The notes below the pieces were generated by a model. It worked only from the letters and a program-made list of their open reading frames with translations, did not search any database and had not been told where the DNA came from. Positions 41,251 through 54,984 of a DNA stretch of 64,000 nucleotides are shown here, piece after piece (positions within the stretch are counted from its first letter, which is position 1; every line of letters begins with the position of its first letter). The translations under genes and the position numbers were made by a program. Source of the DNA: Archegozetes longisetosus (lineage: Eukaryota > Arthropoda > Arachnida > Sarcoptiformes > Trhypochthoniidae); the NCBI GenBank assembly GCA_018873245.2, contig JAEMBT020000003.1, positions 5,475,843 through 5,539,842 on the forward strand, read 5' to 3'.

Positions 41251-43860
41251 CCACATATAAATCAAACAATTCTCCACTTTCGTCATCTTTTTATGTTTGC
41301 ATAAATAAATCATTAAATTAAAAAAATACGATTATTCAAATTGAACTTATTGTGAATTGATTTGAAAAATAAAACAATTAAATCGGAAAAGAAAGTTAGA
41401 GAAAGTATTGAAGTTTAGAGTTTGACTAATATGCTCGTTCATGGTCGTGCGGTCTAGCCCTCTTATTTTGGTTGGCGTCCCTATTCATTATGTTCCACAA
41501 GTACTTTATTACTGGTTATAACTTATAATATGGCATAATATTCTTTTACAAGACGCTACTGCAAACAGCTTCTACGTCTTTGTCATCTTCAATGTTTAGT
41601 ACTTGTTTTCATAATGCAATTTGGCCACTCTAATACTGAAATGCTCGGTTGTAAGTATAGTGTAGAAGATAATACTAATTTTCTTGCATCCTTTTTTTCT
41701 TCTTTCTCCAATTCGGTTGAAGATCTCCTGAGAGCTCACTCTTCTCCACAATAAAAACAACCGAAAACCAAAAAAGACTTGAATCTCGAAATTTTCAGCT
41801 ATAGAGACTTATTGGCGTCACTTTTCACACTTGTATTACTCTAAGAAGCAGATGAAAGTAAAGGTGATTTTAAGTGAATCCAGCAAAGCTTCCTCCACAT
41901 AAGTTGTCCTCTTGTAGTAAATGATTAGACCAGAAACGGAGAATTGGATTCAGAATCGCGCAATTTGGTTGCATTACTCACTGAATTCAAGACACGCACA
42001 GAGTGTTTGAATTCATTTGTGTTGAGCTGCACCAGAGTTATAGTTTGGGTCGTCTTTTTCTTTATTATTCTTTTGTCTTGCATAGGAAATTGACTCGAAT
42101 TGTAGTACAGGATATGAATATAGAGTCAATAAAATTGATTGTTTCATCTGCGCGTCGTCAGAACTGCGTTTATTTGAACTGAGAAAAATGCGTCGGCACA
42201 CACTCGCCGGTTATTTCTTGCTGTATGTCTTCGATTCTGTGTGTATGCCTTTGATTAGTTTGTAAATTACTTTTATCAGCGATGCAACAGTCAAGTGCTT
42301 CACAACTGCTTTGATTACGCCCTACTATTGCTGATGTGGCGAATATATTGCCCATTAAGTAACAGACAATACCACGAAAATCGGCTTTAACTGAATCTTA
42401 TCTTAAAAATTGTTGAAAATAGCTGTTATGAAAAGAAATATAAAGAATATCCCAATAATTGGGTTTTATGGCAAGTTTATGATTGACTTGAAAAAAATTG
42501 ATGCAAAAAGTATAAAGATTGAATATTGTAACAGCAATTTTATTAACACATTGTATACATGAATTGTTAAGAGCATCCATTCTTTAATCCCTCTCACAAA
42601 TAATAATACAAACAGTTTTTGCTTTGTGTAAGGGCTTAATGAAAATTGATTTGCTTTTTGCATGCCTTAGTCTGAGTATTATAGAAGTGAAACGCGCATA
42701 ATTCATGTAAGTTTATGCCTGAAACGCACTAAATGATAAGGAATTAAGCAAAATATAACGTGCATTACTTTCTCTAAAGAAGTCAGCTTATGCAAAAACC
42801 ACTTCAACATTATTCAGCTTCACAGTAGTCTTGTATAAACAATAACTTTTAAATGTTATGATGGATTGCAAACTCATCCAAATTGCAAATGCTTTTTTGA
42901 ATTTCAATTAGAAAGGTTTAAATTCTGCTCTTAGGAAGGTTTAAACTTTATCTGGGACTTCTCTCTAAATTGTAAGTATAAAAAAAGCGATCAGTTCTGA
43001 GCAGGATAAAAAAATTTGGGAACAAGACCCCATCCAAAGCAGTGAACTGGGAAAACCTGCTCTCACTTTTGCATCTTTTAACAGTTGATAGAGTCTTAAT
43101 TTCGCTTTCACTTCATCAAACGGGTTCTTTGAAATTTTCCAACACAAAATTTGTCTTTTATTCCTGACAACAAATTCTAAGCTAATTGAAAAGTTTGCTT
43201 CAAATTCTAATAATCTTAAAGATTGGTTTGAATGAAATATGTGAGAAAATATTGCTAAAACTGAATGATTTATCGGAATAAATTTGAAGGGTTTATAAAA
43301 TTTGGTTCAATACTATTTAGCTGTAAGATAGAAAATTGATCCTAATTTTGGTGAAGTGGTTATGGCATAAAGAGACTCATATATATTATTATAAACCTCT
43401 GCAAGAAGTTAAGCAATAATTTAATATGCACTGCATTTAATAAATATTTGATAGTAACACCTGGCAGATAATCGCCAACATTACAGCTACAAAACCTTGC
43501 AAAACGTTAGCTTTGGCTCAAGTAGAGTAAAAAAGTTTTCTCCTGTAATTACCATAAATGAAAATTTCTTTTCCCAGTTTCAACTTTGGCTGTTAAATAG
43601 AAAAAAAAACGTTTTGTTTTTTCATTTATCGATTGATCAACTTTGTAAAAGAATATGATCATTAAGTTCAGCCTCTGTCTTGTCGTCCTCTTAATGAGCT
43701 TTCATTGTGAATATATTTCAATCGTCTCAATTGATATTCACCGTCAGTATGGGAGAAAATGATTCGTTTTTTTGGCAGCAAATGAAATAAAATGTTCTTT
43801 CGGTCGATTGGCTCAAATCGTGAGTTGTAAGTAAAATATTTGTGACTCATGTCTAAATAA

Positions 43861-43891
43861 GAAGTACAGAAGAAGTACAGAAGAAGTACAC
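43861..43891. repeat. 11-base tandem repeat, nearly three units
   Basis: GAAGTACAGAA twice and then GAAGTACAC. Confidence 0.9.
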
Positions 43892-45169
43892 ATCTAGTCT
43901 ATTGAATATAATTTGGCTGAAAAAAGTTTAATTATCAAATTTGTTAAGTAACATGTTATGAAGAACAGTATTGGGTGTGTGTTGTGTCTACCATTTGATA
44001 CATTGAGAGGTGCGCCACTTATAGCCTAAGTGCCTCTATTTTGATGATATGCCGCCTGACGTTTTGTGTATTATTTGATTGGGCCTAAGAGCCAGCGCCC
44101 CTTTAAACCTCAAAAAGGGACCACACACGAGACCAGATTCAACAAGACATGCACAACTGCATCAAATATTATTATATTATCTTATATTATGCTAGTGTAA
44201 TGTTTTCAATAACATGATTCCCTTTGAGCATTGAAGGTCCACGAACTTTGCCATTTTGTTTGTAAATTTCTGTCTCATTCTCATTATAGCTTAAATACCT
44301 CGAAAGGCAATCCGTAAACTTCTGCCATAGAGGCATAAAAATGCTAAACTTTTCATTTAATTCTACTGAATTAATTTATTTAATTATAATTATTATTATA
44401 TGTTGCAGAAGGTTAAGCATATACACAAAAATCTCAACCATATAGTCTAGTGGAGTCAGTGCTATAGAATGCTATTGAAATAGTTTTACAGATAGCACTT
44501 TGTGAGACTAATCCGATCAAAAGGTTGCTCAGAGATCATAATTGCTTTTGATGCATAAATCAAATTCGATGGAAACGATTTAATGAAAAAGTAAAAATGT
44601 GTAAAACAATTTATGCTGACAATTATGCAATTTGTTAATGAGATTTTCTCATTTTTCCTCTTGGTTACCATCGTATGATTTGATATGAAGCTCAGCTCTA
44701 ATCAAACTCTTTTCCCAGGAGTCTTGTCAGTTAAGCTGATCTTTCTCTTAAGCCAATTGATCCGAAGCTGATGACTATAAATAATATTTTTCATATATGC
44801 ATTTGACATTTTCATTGATCAGTAAACAACTGATGTAATATACTTGACTATGTCAGATGTATAACTTTGTTAACACTTCAAACATGCATTTACTCAAATT
44901 AGAAAAAAACGCCAACACTTCAACTCACTTCACATGAAAACTTCTTATGTCGATAAGAAGTACTTAAGGAAATCATTTCATTTCATACGCATATTGACTC
45001 GTCGAGGATAAATCATATTTTAGAATATATTAAATGCATCAGAGAAACAGTTATGCAAATTAGTCGAGTCTATGCATATATTCTAATTATAATTGCAGTA
45101 ACATTAGTCATAAAATAGGGTTATTACATAACTAACAAATGTTCGACTGGTTGGGATCATAGTGAGTGG

Positions 45170-45293
45170 ATGTAGTTGGGATAAAAGTACATCGATGCAG
45201 TTGGGCTAATAGTCCATCGATGCAGTTGGGATAAAATACCTCAATGCAATTGGGATAAAAATACATGAAAGTAGTTGGGATGAAAGTACATGA
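45170..45293. repeat. 25-base tandem repeat, five units
   Basis: Units follow ATGCAGTTGGGATAAAAGT then ACATCG, with one unit a base short. A more diverged unit may precede the array from about 45145. The minus-strand frame across it repeats FIPTT and FYPNCI words and is a by-product of the repeat. Confidence 0.9.
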
Positions 45294-45960
45294 ATGCATT
45301 TGAGCGTAGAGAATGACCCTCGAACGAAGCAATACTACAATCTTTACAGTGCTATATTGGAAATGTGAGTGCATTCAAGTTATCCAATAGTTGGTTGACG
45401 AAAATACAGTAACTCACTTTTTAGCTTTATGTTCACCAATATAACAGTTACTATACTTGCTATCTCTTCTGGCGATGTGATTGATAGTATGAGTCGCAAT
45501 CATTTTTCAGTACGTTTTTTTTCTTGACTTACATTCTAAAAAGAGAAAGAGAAGAATGAATATAGAAACTTATTTCTATATATAATTTCTTTTCTAACTT
45601 GCAGTCAAGATTAGATTTAAAAGTTGGTTGAGAAATTCTTTTGGAGACATGACTTCTTAGACGGTCAATCTCTCCAGTGGAAATAGTGATATGAAGTGAA
45701 TTTATGATAGGGTCAATGTGGCATTTATTATATTAAACTAACATGATTGTCATTTTCCTAGACCATTTGGAATAATGTATGTTTTGTTGTGGCAGAGCTA
45801 CATCAAAACAAAAAGCAAGCGTTTAATATCACTTAAACTTTTAGTAGCCAACAAGTATCCATTTTTAGTCTGAAATATTTATTAATCATATATACAGTGT
45901 ATATAAGTTATGATAGTTTACTACGAAACCTTATTTATCGTTATGATTTGGTTGCTTTAT

Positions 45961-45984
45961 TTCTTCTTCTTCTTCTTCTTCTTC
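45961..45984. repeat. (TTC)8 microsatellite
   Basis: Eight perfect TTC triplets; the purine strand is GAA, a triplex-prone sequence. Confidence 0.95.
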
Positions 45985-48193
45985 TATAAATATTGTATAT
46001 ATGAGGGGTTGAACTGAATTCCATGATTTTGAAGGAAACCATAACTTCAATTTTTATATATTATAGACGTTTTTTATAACGTTTTTCGTCATAAAACCAG
46101 AGACTACTGTTAGAGTAATATATTTTACAATATTAAAAGTTAGTTTTGCCCGGGATTTGCTAAAAAGAGATTTCATGTGCTTCAGCTCTAAAATGTAATT
46201 TGGTGGAGAAAAGACAGTATTTTTATTCTTTATTCCTACTTATTTTAGCATTCTTATTTCACCATTCACAGAGCCCTTCTCAAGCTCTGCCAAAGGTGTC
46301 TTGTGTCGAGTCTTCTCTCAATCTTGTTTTTGTCGCTTATATACATTACGTAATGTATTTCAATCTTGTTTATTACACTACTAGTGCTAAAAGAAGTGCT
46401 GCTTCTCTTCATTTCTTTTCATAGCTATGTCTTTCTATGGAATTTATATTGAATTTTTAGCTTAGACTTTGTCGCAGTCCAATCTGAGACTGAACTTGAC
46501 TGAATTGTAGATTTTGATAAGGTGTAAAAATAGCATAACATTCAATTTGAGAGTATACGTAGCTATTTCTTCACAATTTTTAAGGTATTTTTCAAATGTT
46601 TGTCACTCTTTCAGTATGAAATCATACATAAGTTATTTTTCTAAATTGAAAATCATATAAACTGTCATAAGAATTGAGGAGAACTTCAACTCCACTTTGC
46701 AATACATCGAAAAGAGAGTCAATTGCTTTTTTGATCAACTTAAACGTTCAATAATTGCTCCGAAATTGCTTTCTATTTATACCATAAATGAGAAAGGATT
46801 GAAATTTGACAAAAAATCCGGAACAAAGTCAAAATGAAAAACTAGCTTGGCCTCAATTTTTCGTCTACTTTCGTCTCTGGAAGAAAGGCTGAGCTTAAGA
46901 AGCATTTATAATACTTAGATAATTAAATATTGATATTAGTTATCGGTTTTATTTATTATGTCATTTGAGCCAATTATTACACCCATAATTACAAACTTAA
47001 TGATTGCCTGCAATCATATAAATAATTTAGGACTAATTAGCTTAGGTTTTATTGAATTTGATACCACCTCTTACTACGAATTAAACGAACAAACCCTAAT
47101 CTTAATCTTTAGTTATAAAAATAAAAACCACTTATGCTGAAAGGAAATGATATTTTTGTTTAAGTTATATAACTGGTAATTTTGGTTAATGGGTTTATAT
47201 GTACTATTGTTATTATTTTATGTCTCCGATATTGCATCCATTCATTTGACGAATAAAGATTTGGCCATTCATATAGTATGATAAAAAGGATTAAAGTAGA
47301 ATAAAGTTATGTGCACTAAAGGATATTGTATTTATAGCTATGGGCTGTTAGACTGCATAATACACTATTAGATGAATACTATCAACAATCTATTTACTAG
47401 CGCAAGATACTACAGCGCCTAGTCACTTAAGTCTTATACGACTGGTTATATTTTTATTTTCTAAATTCTCAACCATATTGAACCCGCTTTTATGCTACAA
47501 CATTTTACTTCTAAATTTGCTCCATATTCTAAATTAGGATTAAGCAGATTCTCATTTATTCTACACAACAATGCTTGTTCAACAATCACTGTATTTCTTT
47601 CTTCATGGCTTTCGGAGATTAATTATCTCTACACACTTTTCTAAAGGCTCTCCAATTTTATTTGGATTTATTGCATCCTTTTTCAAACTATGTCATCTCT
47701 CAAATTGTGTCTCTAAGCAAACTATTAGTTAAAAACATATTTGGTTCTAACTATTTCAACAAAAACCAATTTAGTCCTAACTATTTGAAGAAACGTTGTG
47801 TAGGATTGCTATTAAAAAATAAGTCTAGCCGTAAAAATATAAGTTTAGTTATGAAACAGTGTTTTATTAGGAATGGGTGACATGAAAGCAAATTTAAGAC
47901 TGACGGTGGAGGTGAGATTAGATTATTAGTGGACACTAATACTCGAAAGTGTCATTACGATAGTGTGATAAACGTGCGATGTGGCTGAGATGTATTTGAT
48001 GACTACCATTAGCATTATTGGTGATTCGAATGCATAGCAAAGCACTATTTTATCATAAGCTATATTCCTTCCACAGTAGAACTTAGTTCAAGCTAGCTCA
48101 ATATCAGTTACGTTACTTACCCTTAAGCAATAGCTATATATTTAAACTTGTATTCTCTTGAGTTCTTAACGTACAAACTTCGCTATTCTATCC

Positions 48194-48196
<3 letters not shown>

Positions 48197-48230
<34 letters not shown>
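48197..48230. repeat. (CT)17 microsatellite
   Basis: Seventeen perfect CT dinucleotides. The perfect length suggests the locus is length-variable between individuals. Confidence 0.97.
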
Positions 48231-48233
<3 letters not shown>

Positions 48234-50200
48234 CACTACTGTATCAGTTGATGATTTCTAAAGAGAGCTAATGAATCAAACATTGTTTAGAGTTCTATTT
48301 CTATTAGTATATCATTGAATTACCATTTCTATAAGTATTGTAGTTATGATCAGTGAATGTAAGACAGTTATGATTAGCTTGCCTAGGATCAGTTTGCTCT
48401 GACTTGAAACAAAAGACAAATATGTATAAGATGTACACTTGAAAACTGAATAATCCTTGGTAGCGGCGAGACAAAACCTTTTCCAAATTAGCATTCCTGT
48501 CATACGAGTCAATTTTTTACCATATTTAATTCACCTCTTCTCTTATGTTCAATATGAATATTTTTCTTATCTGATAAATCTGATGGAAAACATACCATCA
48601 CAAGACATCACTTCTGGTTGCTATCAACGAATATTAAGTTTTTAAGTCTAGAGTAAATTTATGTTGTTTTCTTCTATGCTAATTAGTAAAATATATTTAC
48701 AGTTGCATTTGATTATCAAGACTCCTATAAGAATATGACTGAAGATATTTGTGACTTCAGTTTCTGACCGATAACATGTTGAGTTAGTAATATGTAAATT
48801 AAGAAAAGTTTTTAATCAAATACAGACATTAAACTTATATTATTCATAAATATGCAAAATATCACTACTTAATATGCAGGTAGATTTACATGTGTGTGTT
48901 ATTCTACAATTTATTTTATTCTTTTTCTTATCATTTCATTTCAATGCCTAAAGTTATATGACTGAAGTCAAACATGTTTCACAATCATTGATGATTTATA
49001 TCAATTCTCACTCTTTTTTGTATCATTTATTGTTTATAAATTATCATATAGAATATTCTATTCACTTTACCGCTAGTTTCAAATCTGATTCAGTTTTTCG
49101 ATCGACTCAATTTGTTTGGTTTGTTTGTCGTTGCTTTTACTGGATATAAGTTATAAATTAATAAATAGTTATACCAAACTATGCTTGAAAGAGATTGAAC
49201 TGAAAAAAACATCTAAAATGTTAGTTTCATTACATTAGATCAATTGAGTTAAGCAAATCTGAGGAGAATATATTAAAAATAGAGTTTGAAATATTATGAA
49301 AAATATCTTTCTCAGTCTCTGAGTGCTTTTCCCAAAGTATGCTCTTTTAATTAAATAACTCATATCTTAATTAAACATTTTATGCAGAAATGCTTTTTCT
49401 TTAAAATCTTAAAAAGCTTTTACAAATCAATTCTGACTAAGTTATTGCCGTCACTAGATTTGATGCCATTCGGAGTTCAACTTCAAAGCAATCATTCGTG
49501 ATTTTAATTTGAAAGTAATATCGCGTTATCTAAATAGTTGCTTCATTTGATTCTTTTACTAACATTAAGATTAAGTCTACGCAATGTTGCAAACATTCTC
49601 CCAAAATATGTATCTGTTTGAATGCTCAGCTTTATCTTGAATATCATATAAAAAAAGGTTGACTAAGGGATGTTTCGTAATACTGAAACATGAATGAATG
49701 ATGAATTGATGTTATATAGAATGTCGTCATTTGCTTGTGAGACTCATTTTTTCATTATTACATTAGTCTATGAGAAGATAATACATTTGAACAAATCGGC
49801 TCACAATGAAATGTATTAAAATCCGGAAATTTATTACTAAAGAAAAAACATTATTTAGTGACATTTCATTGGGAAAAGTAGTTTTTGTTGTAAGTCAGAC
49901 AAAAAATGTGTAAATGTATTTTGAAATTGCTTAGAGTCTCACTCCATCTAAATGTCTAATGGAATGAATATATTGTTAAGCGCAAAAACTGCACCAAAGG
50001 TAGCAAAACCTTTATTTAACATATGCATCGCGTCTTAAAGTTCAAACCCAACTCTTTACAACTGTTTAAGATTACTCGTATTTGTGAGATAAAGTTGGCT
50101 ACATTGAAAAAGTGGATTAGTCTGAACCGAAAACCAGAGTTAATTAAGTTGTCAAGAATGGCATTTTTGGTCGATTCGAGTGAGAAAAATAATGAGAAAA

Positions 50201-50280
50201 ATGAAAGCTAAAAATGAAAGCTAAAATGAAAGCAAACTGAAAGCAAACTAAAAGCAAACTAAAAGCAAACTAAAACCAAA
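50201..50280. repeat. 11-base AAAGCAAACT tandem array
   Basis: Runs of AAAGCTAAAATG-like units pass into AAAGCAAACTA units repeated about four times. Purine-rich on the plus strand. Confidence 0.85.
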
Positions 50281-52751
50281 ATACCAATTGTTGTGCGTGC
50301 CATACCTATGCATGTATTTAAAAAATAAACATAACTTATCATAATTTCACTTAGTATGAAGTTCAGGTGGAGTTCAGTTACGATTGACATCAGCAGAAAA
50401 CAAGAGAAGTTAGTCAGTATTTAGTTTATGGCAATACAATTACACCAATAAGGCGTAGTGTCTGAATGTCTCAATTTGTTGTGCTTAGCAATAGAGAGCA
50501 TACGCCCTGACACGAAGAGTACCTTTTCCTCTTACAATGAATATTACAAATAGAATACAGAAAATACATTTCACTCAAACTCTAGTGAACTGGCATTAAA
50601 GCTAGAGAAAAATAGAAATCTCTTTCAATATTCGCTGGCCATATGGTTAAAAGATTATTGGATACAAAGCATTTGACTGTGAGCCAACTTTCAAAACTAG
50701 CCTCACCTGCACTTTGTGACAAATAAGAAATGTTACTTTGATTCTAACCCCAAAAAGGATAACAAAAGTTAGTTCACAACTTTCAAATGTGTCCTTAATT
50801 TGCGTTTTTCACTGTTCTTTTGTCAAAAAGCGCTTCAAAATTTGCCTCAACTCAGCTTAATTGATATTAAGATGTAATGGCAAGCCTTTTATATAATAAA
50901 AGTGTTGATTACTCACAAAGTTGCAAAACACTACTCTTCATATTTAGTACTAATGTGTTGTTTAAATGATAGTAGAAATGAGTCCATCATCTGCGTTAAT
51001 GCTTAAAATGCATTTCACGTGTGAAACAACTTTATTTTTTGCAGTTATTTTGCATTAAAGAAAAATTTAATCTTTTATGAAGATTTAGGACGATTAGGAT
51101 TATATAAAAATGTAATATTTTTGGCATTCTGCGACTTGTTGTCTGTTCATACCATTAACTGAATCGGCGATTCAGTGTTAAGAACAAGTTTTCCATGATA
51201 TATTAGATCTTTATATTTTGTTTAACCGCTTTTTTATCATTAATTTACCAAACTTTTACACTGAGAATAACGATTATTAGTATCTAATTTTTCAAATACC
51301 ACTCCAAACTTTTCAAATGCCTTCGCCTTAACTCTCAGAAAATTCAGCAAATATCCATTCAAACAAATTCTTTCTTAAGTTATTCAGAGTTGAATTTCAT
51401 ATTTATGGAATTTTAAATATTATATTTTTAGTATTATTCAAATCTTGATTTTAGTTTAATGCCATCGGAGTGCGTAACTTTAGGCGCTATAAGAGTGCCA
51501 TCAGCATAAGCATTGACACAATCTTACTTTCATTCTGTTTTTATGCATTCATTTTATTTAATCAATTCTCCCGAACTCACAACGACTGACATTTGGTTTT
51601 TAAATTTAGTTTTTATTTTATATTCAACCTTTAGTCAATTGCATTGCATAAGTTTGACTGCAATTGGAGTGTTTAGTCTGTATTGAAAACGGTGAAAGTA
51701 CTTGGAATGCAAACAATATTTGACTTTAACGGTTACTCGTGCGAAAACGATCGGAGAATTGATCAGAAATCCGATAGAATAGGTATCTATAGCTTTCATT
51801 GTACTCAGTGTGTTATTGTTTAGCAGCAAAAGTGCAGCACTTGATTCCCCTTAGGTTTGCTCCCAATTTTCCTCCACGGACGCAAAAAGATTGACGCGTA
51901 GAGACTAAACCAAAACCCCTCAATGTAAGGTAGGCTAAGATATACTCCTCTTCAGCGCAGTGCATACATAAAGTAAATGATGAAATTGTCTCGAATTAAC
52001 TATTGTTTATTGGCGAAGAACTGAGTCTTGCCTTTATTTGTAGTTTTATGCTCGGCAGGAATGAAACTGTAAAAGAGACACTTCTTGAATGCAGAGCAGA
52101 GTTAAGCTTAAGCTGGATGCTGCGAGAGAACAATGTAAGAAAGATCAGGCTATAATTGCATTGTCGGTCAATACAAGGCGTTATATTATTGGAATGAAAG
52201 CAAAACTGAACTAATATAAGTTACGTGTGTTGTTCAGTGATTCGGATCAATAGGATGGTTGGTCTGTGACGTTTTTTTGGTGTATAATCTAAGCAAGATG
52301 TTGGAGTTAATCCCATGGGATAATTATTTATATGTAGTCACTTGAGTTATACATGTATTTTCACTCGTAAGATATATGCCTAACGTTTACTCTCTCTATA
52401 ATTTTTTCCTTCTTCCCCTTCGACTTACATTTTCTCAATTTATTATCGCTACTAATGTCACCACAAGAGAATTTCGATCAACGGCATAAACGTATTGACC
52501 GGCAACAACTTCAATCCATCTGATGATCTCGTAGAGTGATCGCCACTTTTTAAAAATGTTTCCACAGTTTTCCAGTTTGTTTTCTACTGTCAATCTGATC
52601 AGTGATTTATGTTTTATTTCAATCATCTTCCTTGCAATTGCGTTCAACATAACGAATCTTATAACAAGTTTGCCATTTTTCGAGAAAAGACTTGCATTCT
52701 AGAGAGAAGTAGTACAGTGAATCCAAAAAGTGTTGCAAAAGTCTAAGATGT

Positions 52752-52815
52752 ACACTTTGAAGTAAAGCACACTTTGAGGTATAGCATTGAAGAGGATAGG
52801 ATAGGATGGGATAGG
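52752..52815. repeat. 17-base duplicate followed by a GGATA run
   Basis: ACACTTTGAAGTAAAGC is followed directly by ACACTTTGAGGTATAGC, and ten bases later by GGATAGGATAGGATGGGATA. Confidence 0.8.
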
Positions 52816-53295
52816 AAAATACTTAGAAGATAAGGAAATATGTTGAAAAATGTTCTATATTTGTTGAGTTGAGTGTACGTTGGAGGAAAGAACATTAACT
52901 TAGAAAGAGGCGTGCTCTCGACACTAGTCTAGTAATGGTTCACTGTGTGAATGATGATTTAATGCAAAATTGACACTTACATATGACATCGCTTGGAGGT
53001 ATAAATCGGTTGATACACTAAATTTATCAGCAAATACAGTAAAACATACTGTAAGCTCAAATGATCATTTATTTCTCTCTGCTTTGCCAGTCGTACAGCA
53101 AAACCAGACAAATTTCTAATCGCAGCTAAATTTCAATCAAACTGAACATCCTATTTTTCAATTATTCAAAGCCCATTAAGCATTAGTTGATTGTTTGAAA
53201 AAGTGAATCAAATCTCCAGTTTTACGGCATGTGGAGTAGGAGCTAAGAAAGCGGTCTATGACCTAGGCATTGATATTAGATAATTATTTATATAG

Positions 53296-53322
53296 AACTA
53301 GTATCTAGAGTCTAGACTAGTT
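53296..53322. repeat. Short hairpin with a two-base bulge
   Basis: AACTAGTATCTAGA, one spacer base, then TCTAGACTAGTT; pairing is perfect except for an AT bulge in the left arm. Confidence 0.6.
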
Positions 53323-53981
53323 ATTTGTTGTTATGCTTTTCTTATTTGCATTATTAGACTGTGACAAAAGCGCAGCTAAAACAATAACATAACGCTTTAG
53401 AAGCGGCTCAGCTCACATTGCTTTGTATTTCATACCATAATCACTTTACTAAACTTTTATTACAACAACAATCAATTCAGATTAGAATCAGCCTATACTA
53501 ACTTCAACTACAGTCGAACCTATTCTCCTTTCACTCATTTCACAAATCTAATGTTAATCTCATGAAAAATTCATTAATTTTTATATTTTATGCATAGACT
53601 TCAATCAAAGTTTAGTGAAGTTTAGTTTGAGAAATGTTATTACTTAAGATATGAAGAATTTCTCATTTGAAACTAATAAATTGATAAATAGGCGAAACCA
53701 ATATTGTCTGTAATACATTAAATATTAAGTCTTATACAACTGGGACTGTAAACCAATCAGTTTAATACGGGTTAAGCAAATCCTTTCATAACGCTATGAT
53801 TAAGTAACGCATGTAGTTATATACAGTTACAACTATATAAGCTATACCATTAGCTACACGAATCTATTATATGTAACATTCCTTCATCTACAATAAATTT
53901 CATTTTCGTCCATAATCTTTTTTCTGTTAGCTTTTCACAAATTCAAATTTTAATCATTATGCGCTACAATACAAGGCTAGG

Positions 53982-54065
53982 CTCAAATTCTAGTCAATAT
54001 AATTTTACTTTATTTCTATATCTAGACTCAAATTCTACTCAATATATTTCACTTTATTTAGATAT
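53982..54065. repeat. Tandem duplication of about 46 bases
   Basis: CTCAAATTCTAGTCAATATA at 53982 recurs as CTCAAATTCTACTCAATATA at 54028, each followed by a TTTACTTTATTT-like run. Confidence 0.85.
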
Positions 54066-54558
54066 TCTCAATAGTAAATTGCTTTAGAATTTTTGTCGCA
54101 TAACTAACTCTCAACATTTGCCCTTCAGGTTGATTTGAAAACTCAGTGAACAATCATCGAAACGGATATAAATTTGTGAAAGACGTTTAGTGTAACATAT
54201 TGTGATTTGACGGAGCAAAGTTTCATCTGTTGGCCGAATAGTTGAGATGGTGAGTACAACTAATTACAGTTTGGCGTATCTTTAATATTTTATATGATAC
54301 TGTGCTGTCTGTCATACTTGCATCAGTGAACAGAGCCAACAAAAATCTATTGTCTACTTCTGTAGCAGATGATAGCTGGCCAGAATCACAACTCTATAAG
54401 AATACTATGAGAATAGCATGAGATTATGCTCAATGTTCTGTATCATTCCTTTTAATGTATATGAAGTTTTTGTCTCACATTCAAACTTCCTGATCTACTT
54501 CTTACAATTGTATTTGTCTCCCCCACTAAGCCTTTGTACTGTTTTGTGTAGTACTATC

Positions 54559-54749
54559 TACGCTCTAGCCCGTTTATAGTGGACAGATCGGCGCGGCGAA
54601 CAGCGTTCACTATAAGCGGCATTTGACACATTTTGAAGCATTCAACTACGGGTTCTGTGTTTGGTGCAGAACATAGCATTTACTATAAGTGAAGATTCAC
54701 TATAGCAGGTAGACTATAATCAGGTAGGCCATAAACGGGTTTGAGTGTA
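54559..54749. mobile_element. Candidate TA-flanked MITE, pogo/Tc1-mariner type
   Basis: A 191-base element with terminal inverted repeats of about 21 bases. The left end reads TACGCTCTAGCCCGTTTATA; the reverse complement of the right end reads TACACTCAAACCCGTTTATG, with 17 of 21 matching. Both ends abut TA, the target duplication of the Tc1/mariner/pogo superfamily. Internal copies of ACTATAAGCGG-like and ACTATAAGTG-like words echo the TIR. No transposase frame fits inside, so it would be non-autonomous. It is distinctly richer in G+C at its left end than its surroundings. The superfamily call is inference from TIR form and TA. Confidence 0.65.
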
Positions 54750-54948
54750 GAACAAGTTCCAATTGAAACTTTTCCATTTCCGTTCAATATATGGTAATTT
54801 TTCTTTATTTCTTTATACTATAATTATTATCGCTGACTTCTTAAAACTTTTTATTGAATGTAGTTTTGAGTGTATCACTATTTGCTAATGTAATTTTTGC
54901 TTAGATTTGCGCTATTTTTGTGAAGACTCTTTTCTTGTAAAGAATGAC

Positions 54949-54984
54949 GTTGGGAATAATGTTGGGAATAATGTTAGGAATAAT
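54949..54984. repeat. 12-base tandem repeat, three units
   Basis: GTTGGGAATAAT twice, then GTTAGGAATAAT. Confidence 0.9.

Noticed and set aside
42965..43147. Minus-strand frame with EVKAKLRLYQLLKDAKVRAG
   Set aside because: A helix-like stretch only; no family recognised and the rest of the frame is low-complexity hydrophobic.
45132..45374. 80-codon minus-strand frame with repeated FIPTT and FYPNCI words
   Set aside because: Produced by the 25-base tandem repeat rather than by coding selection.
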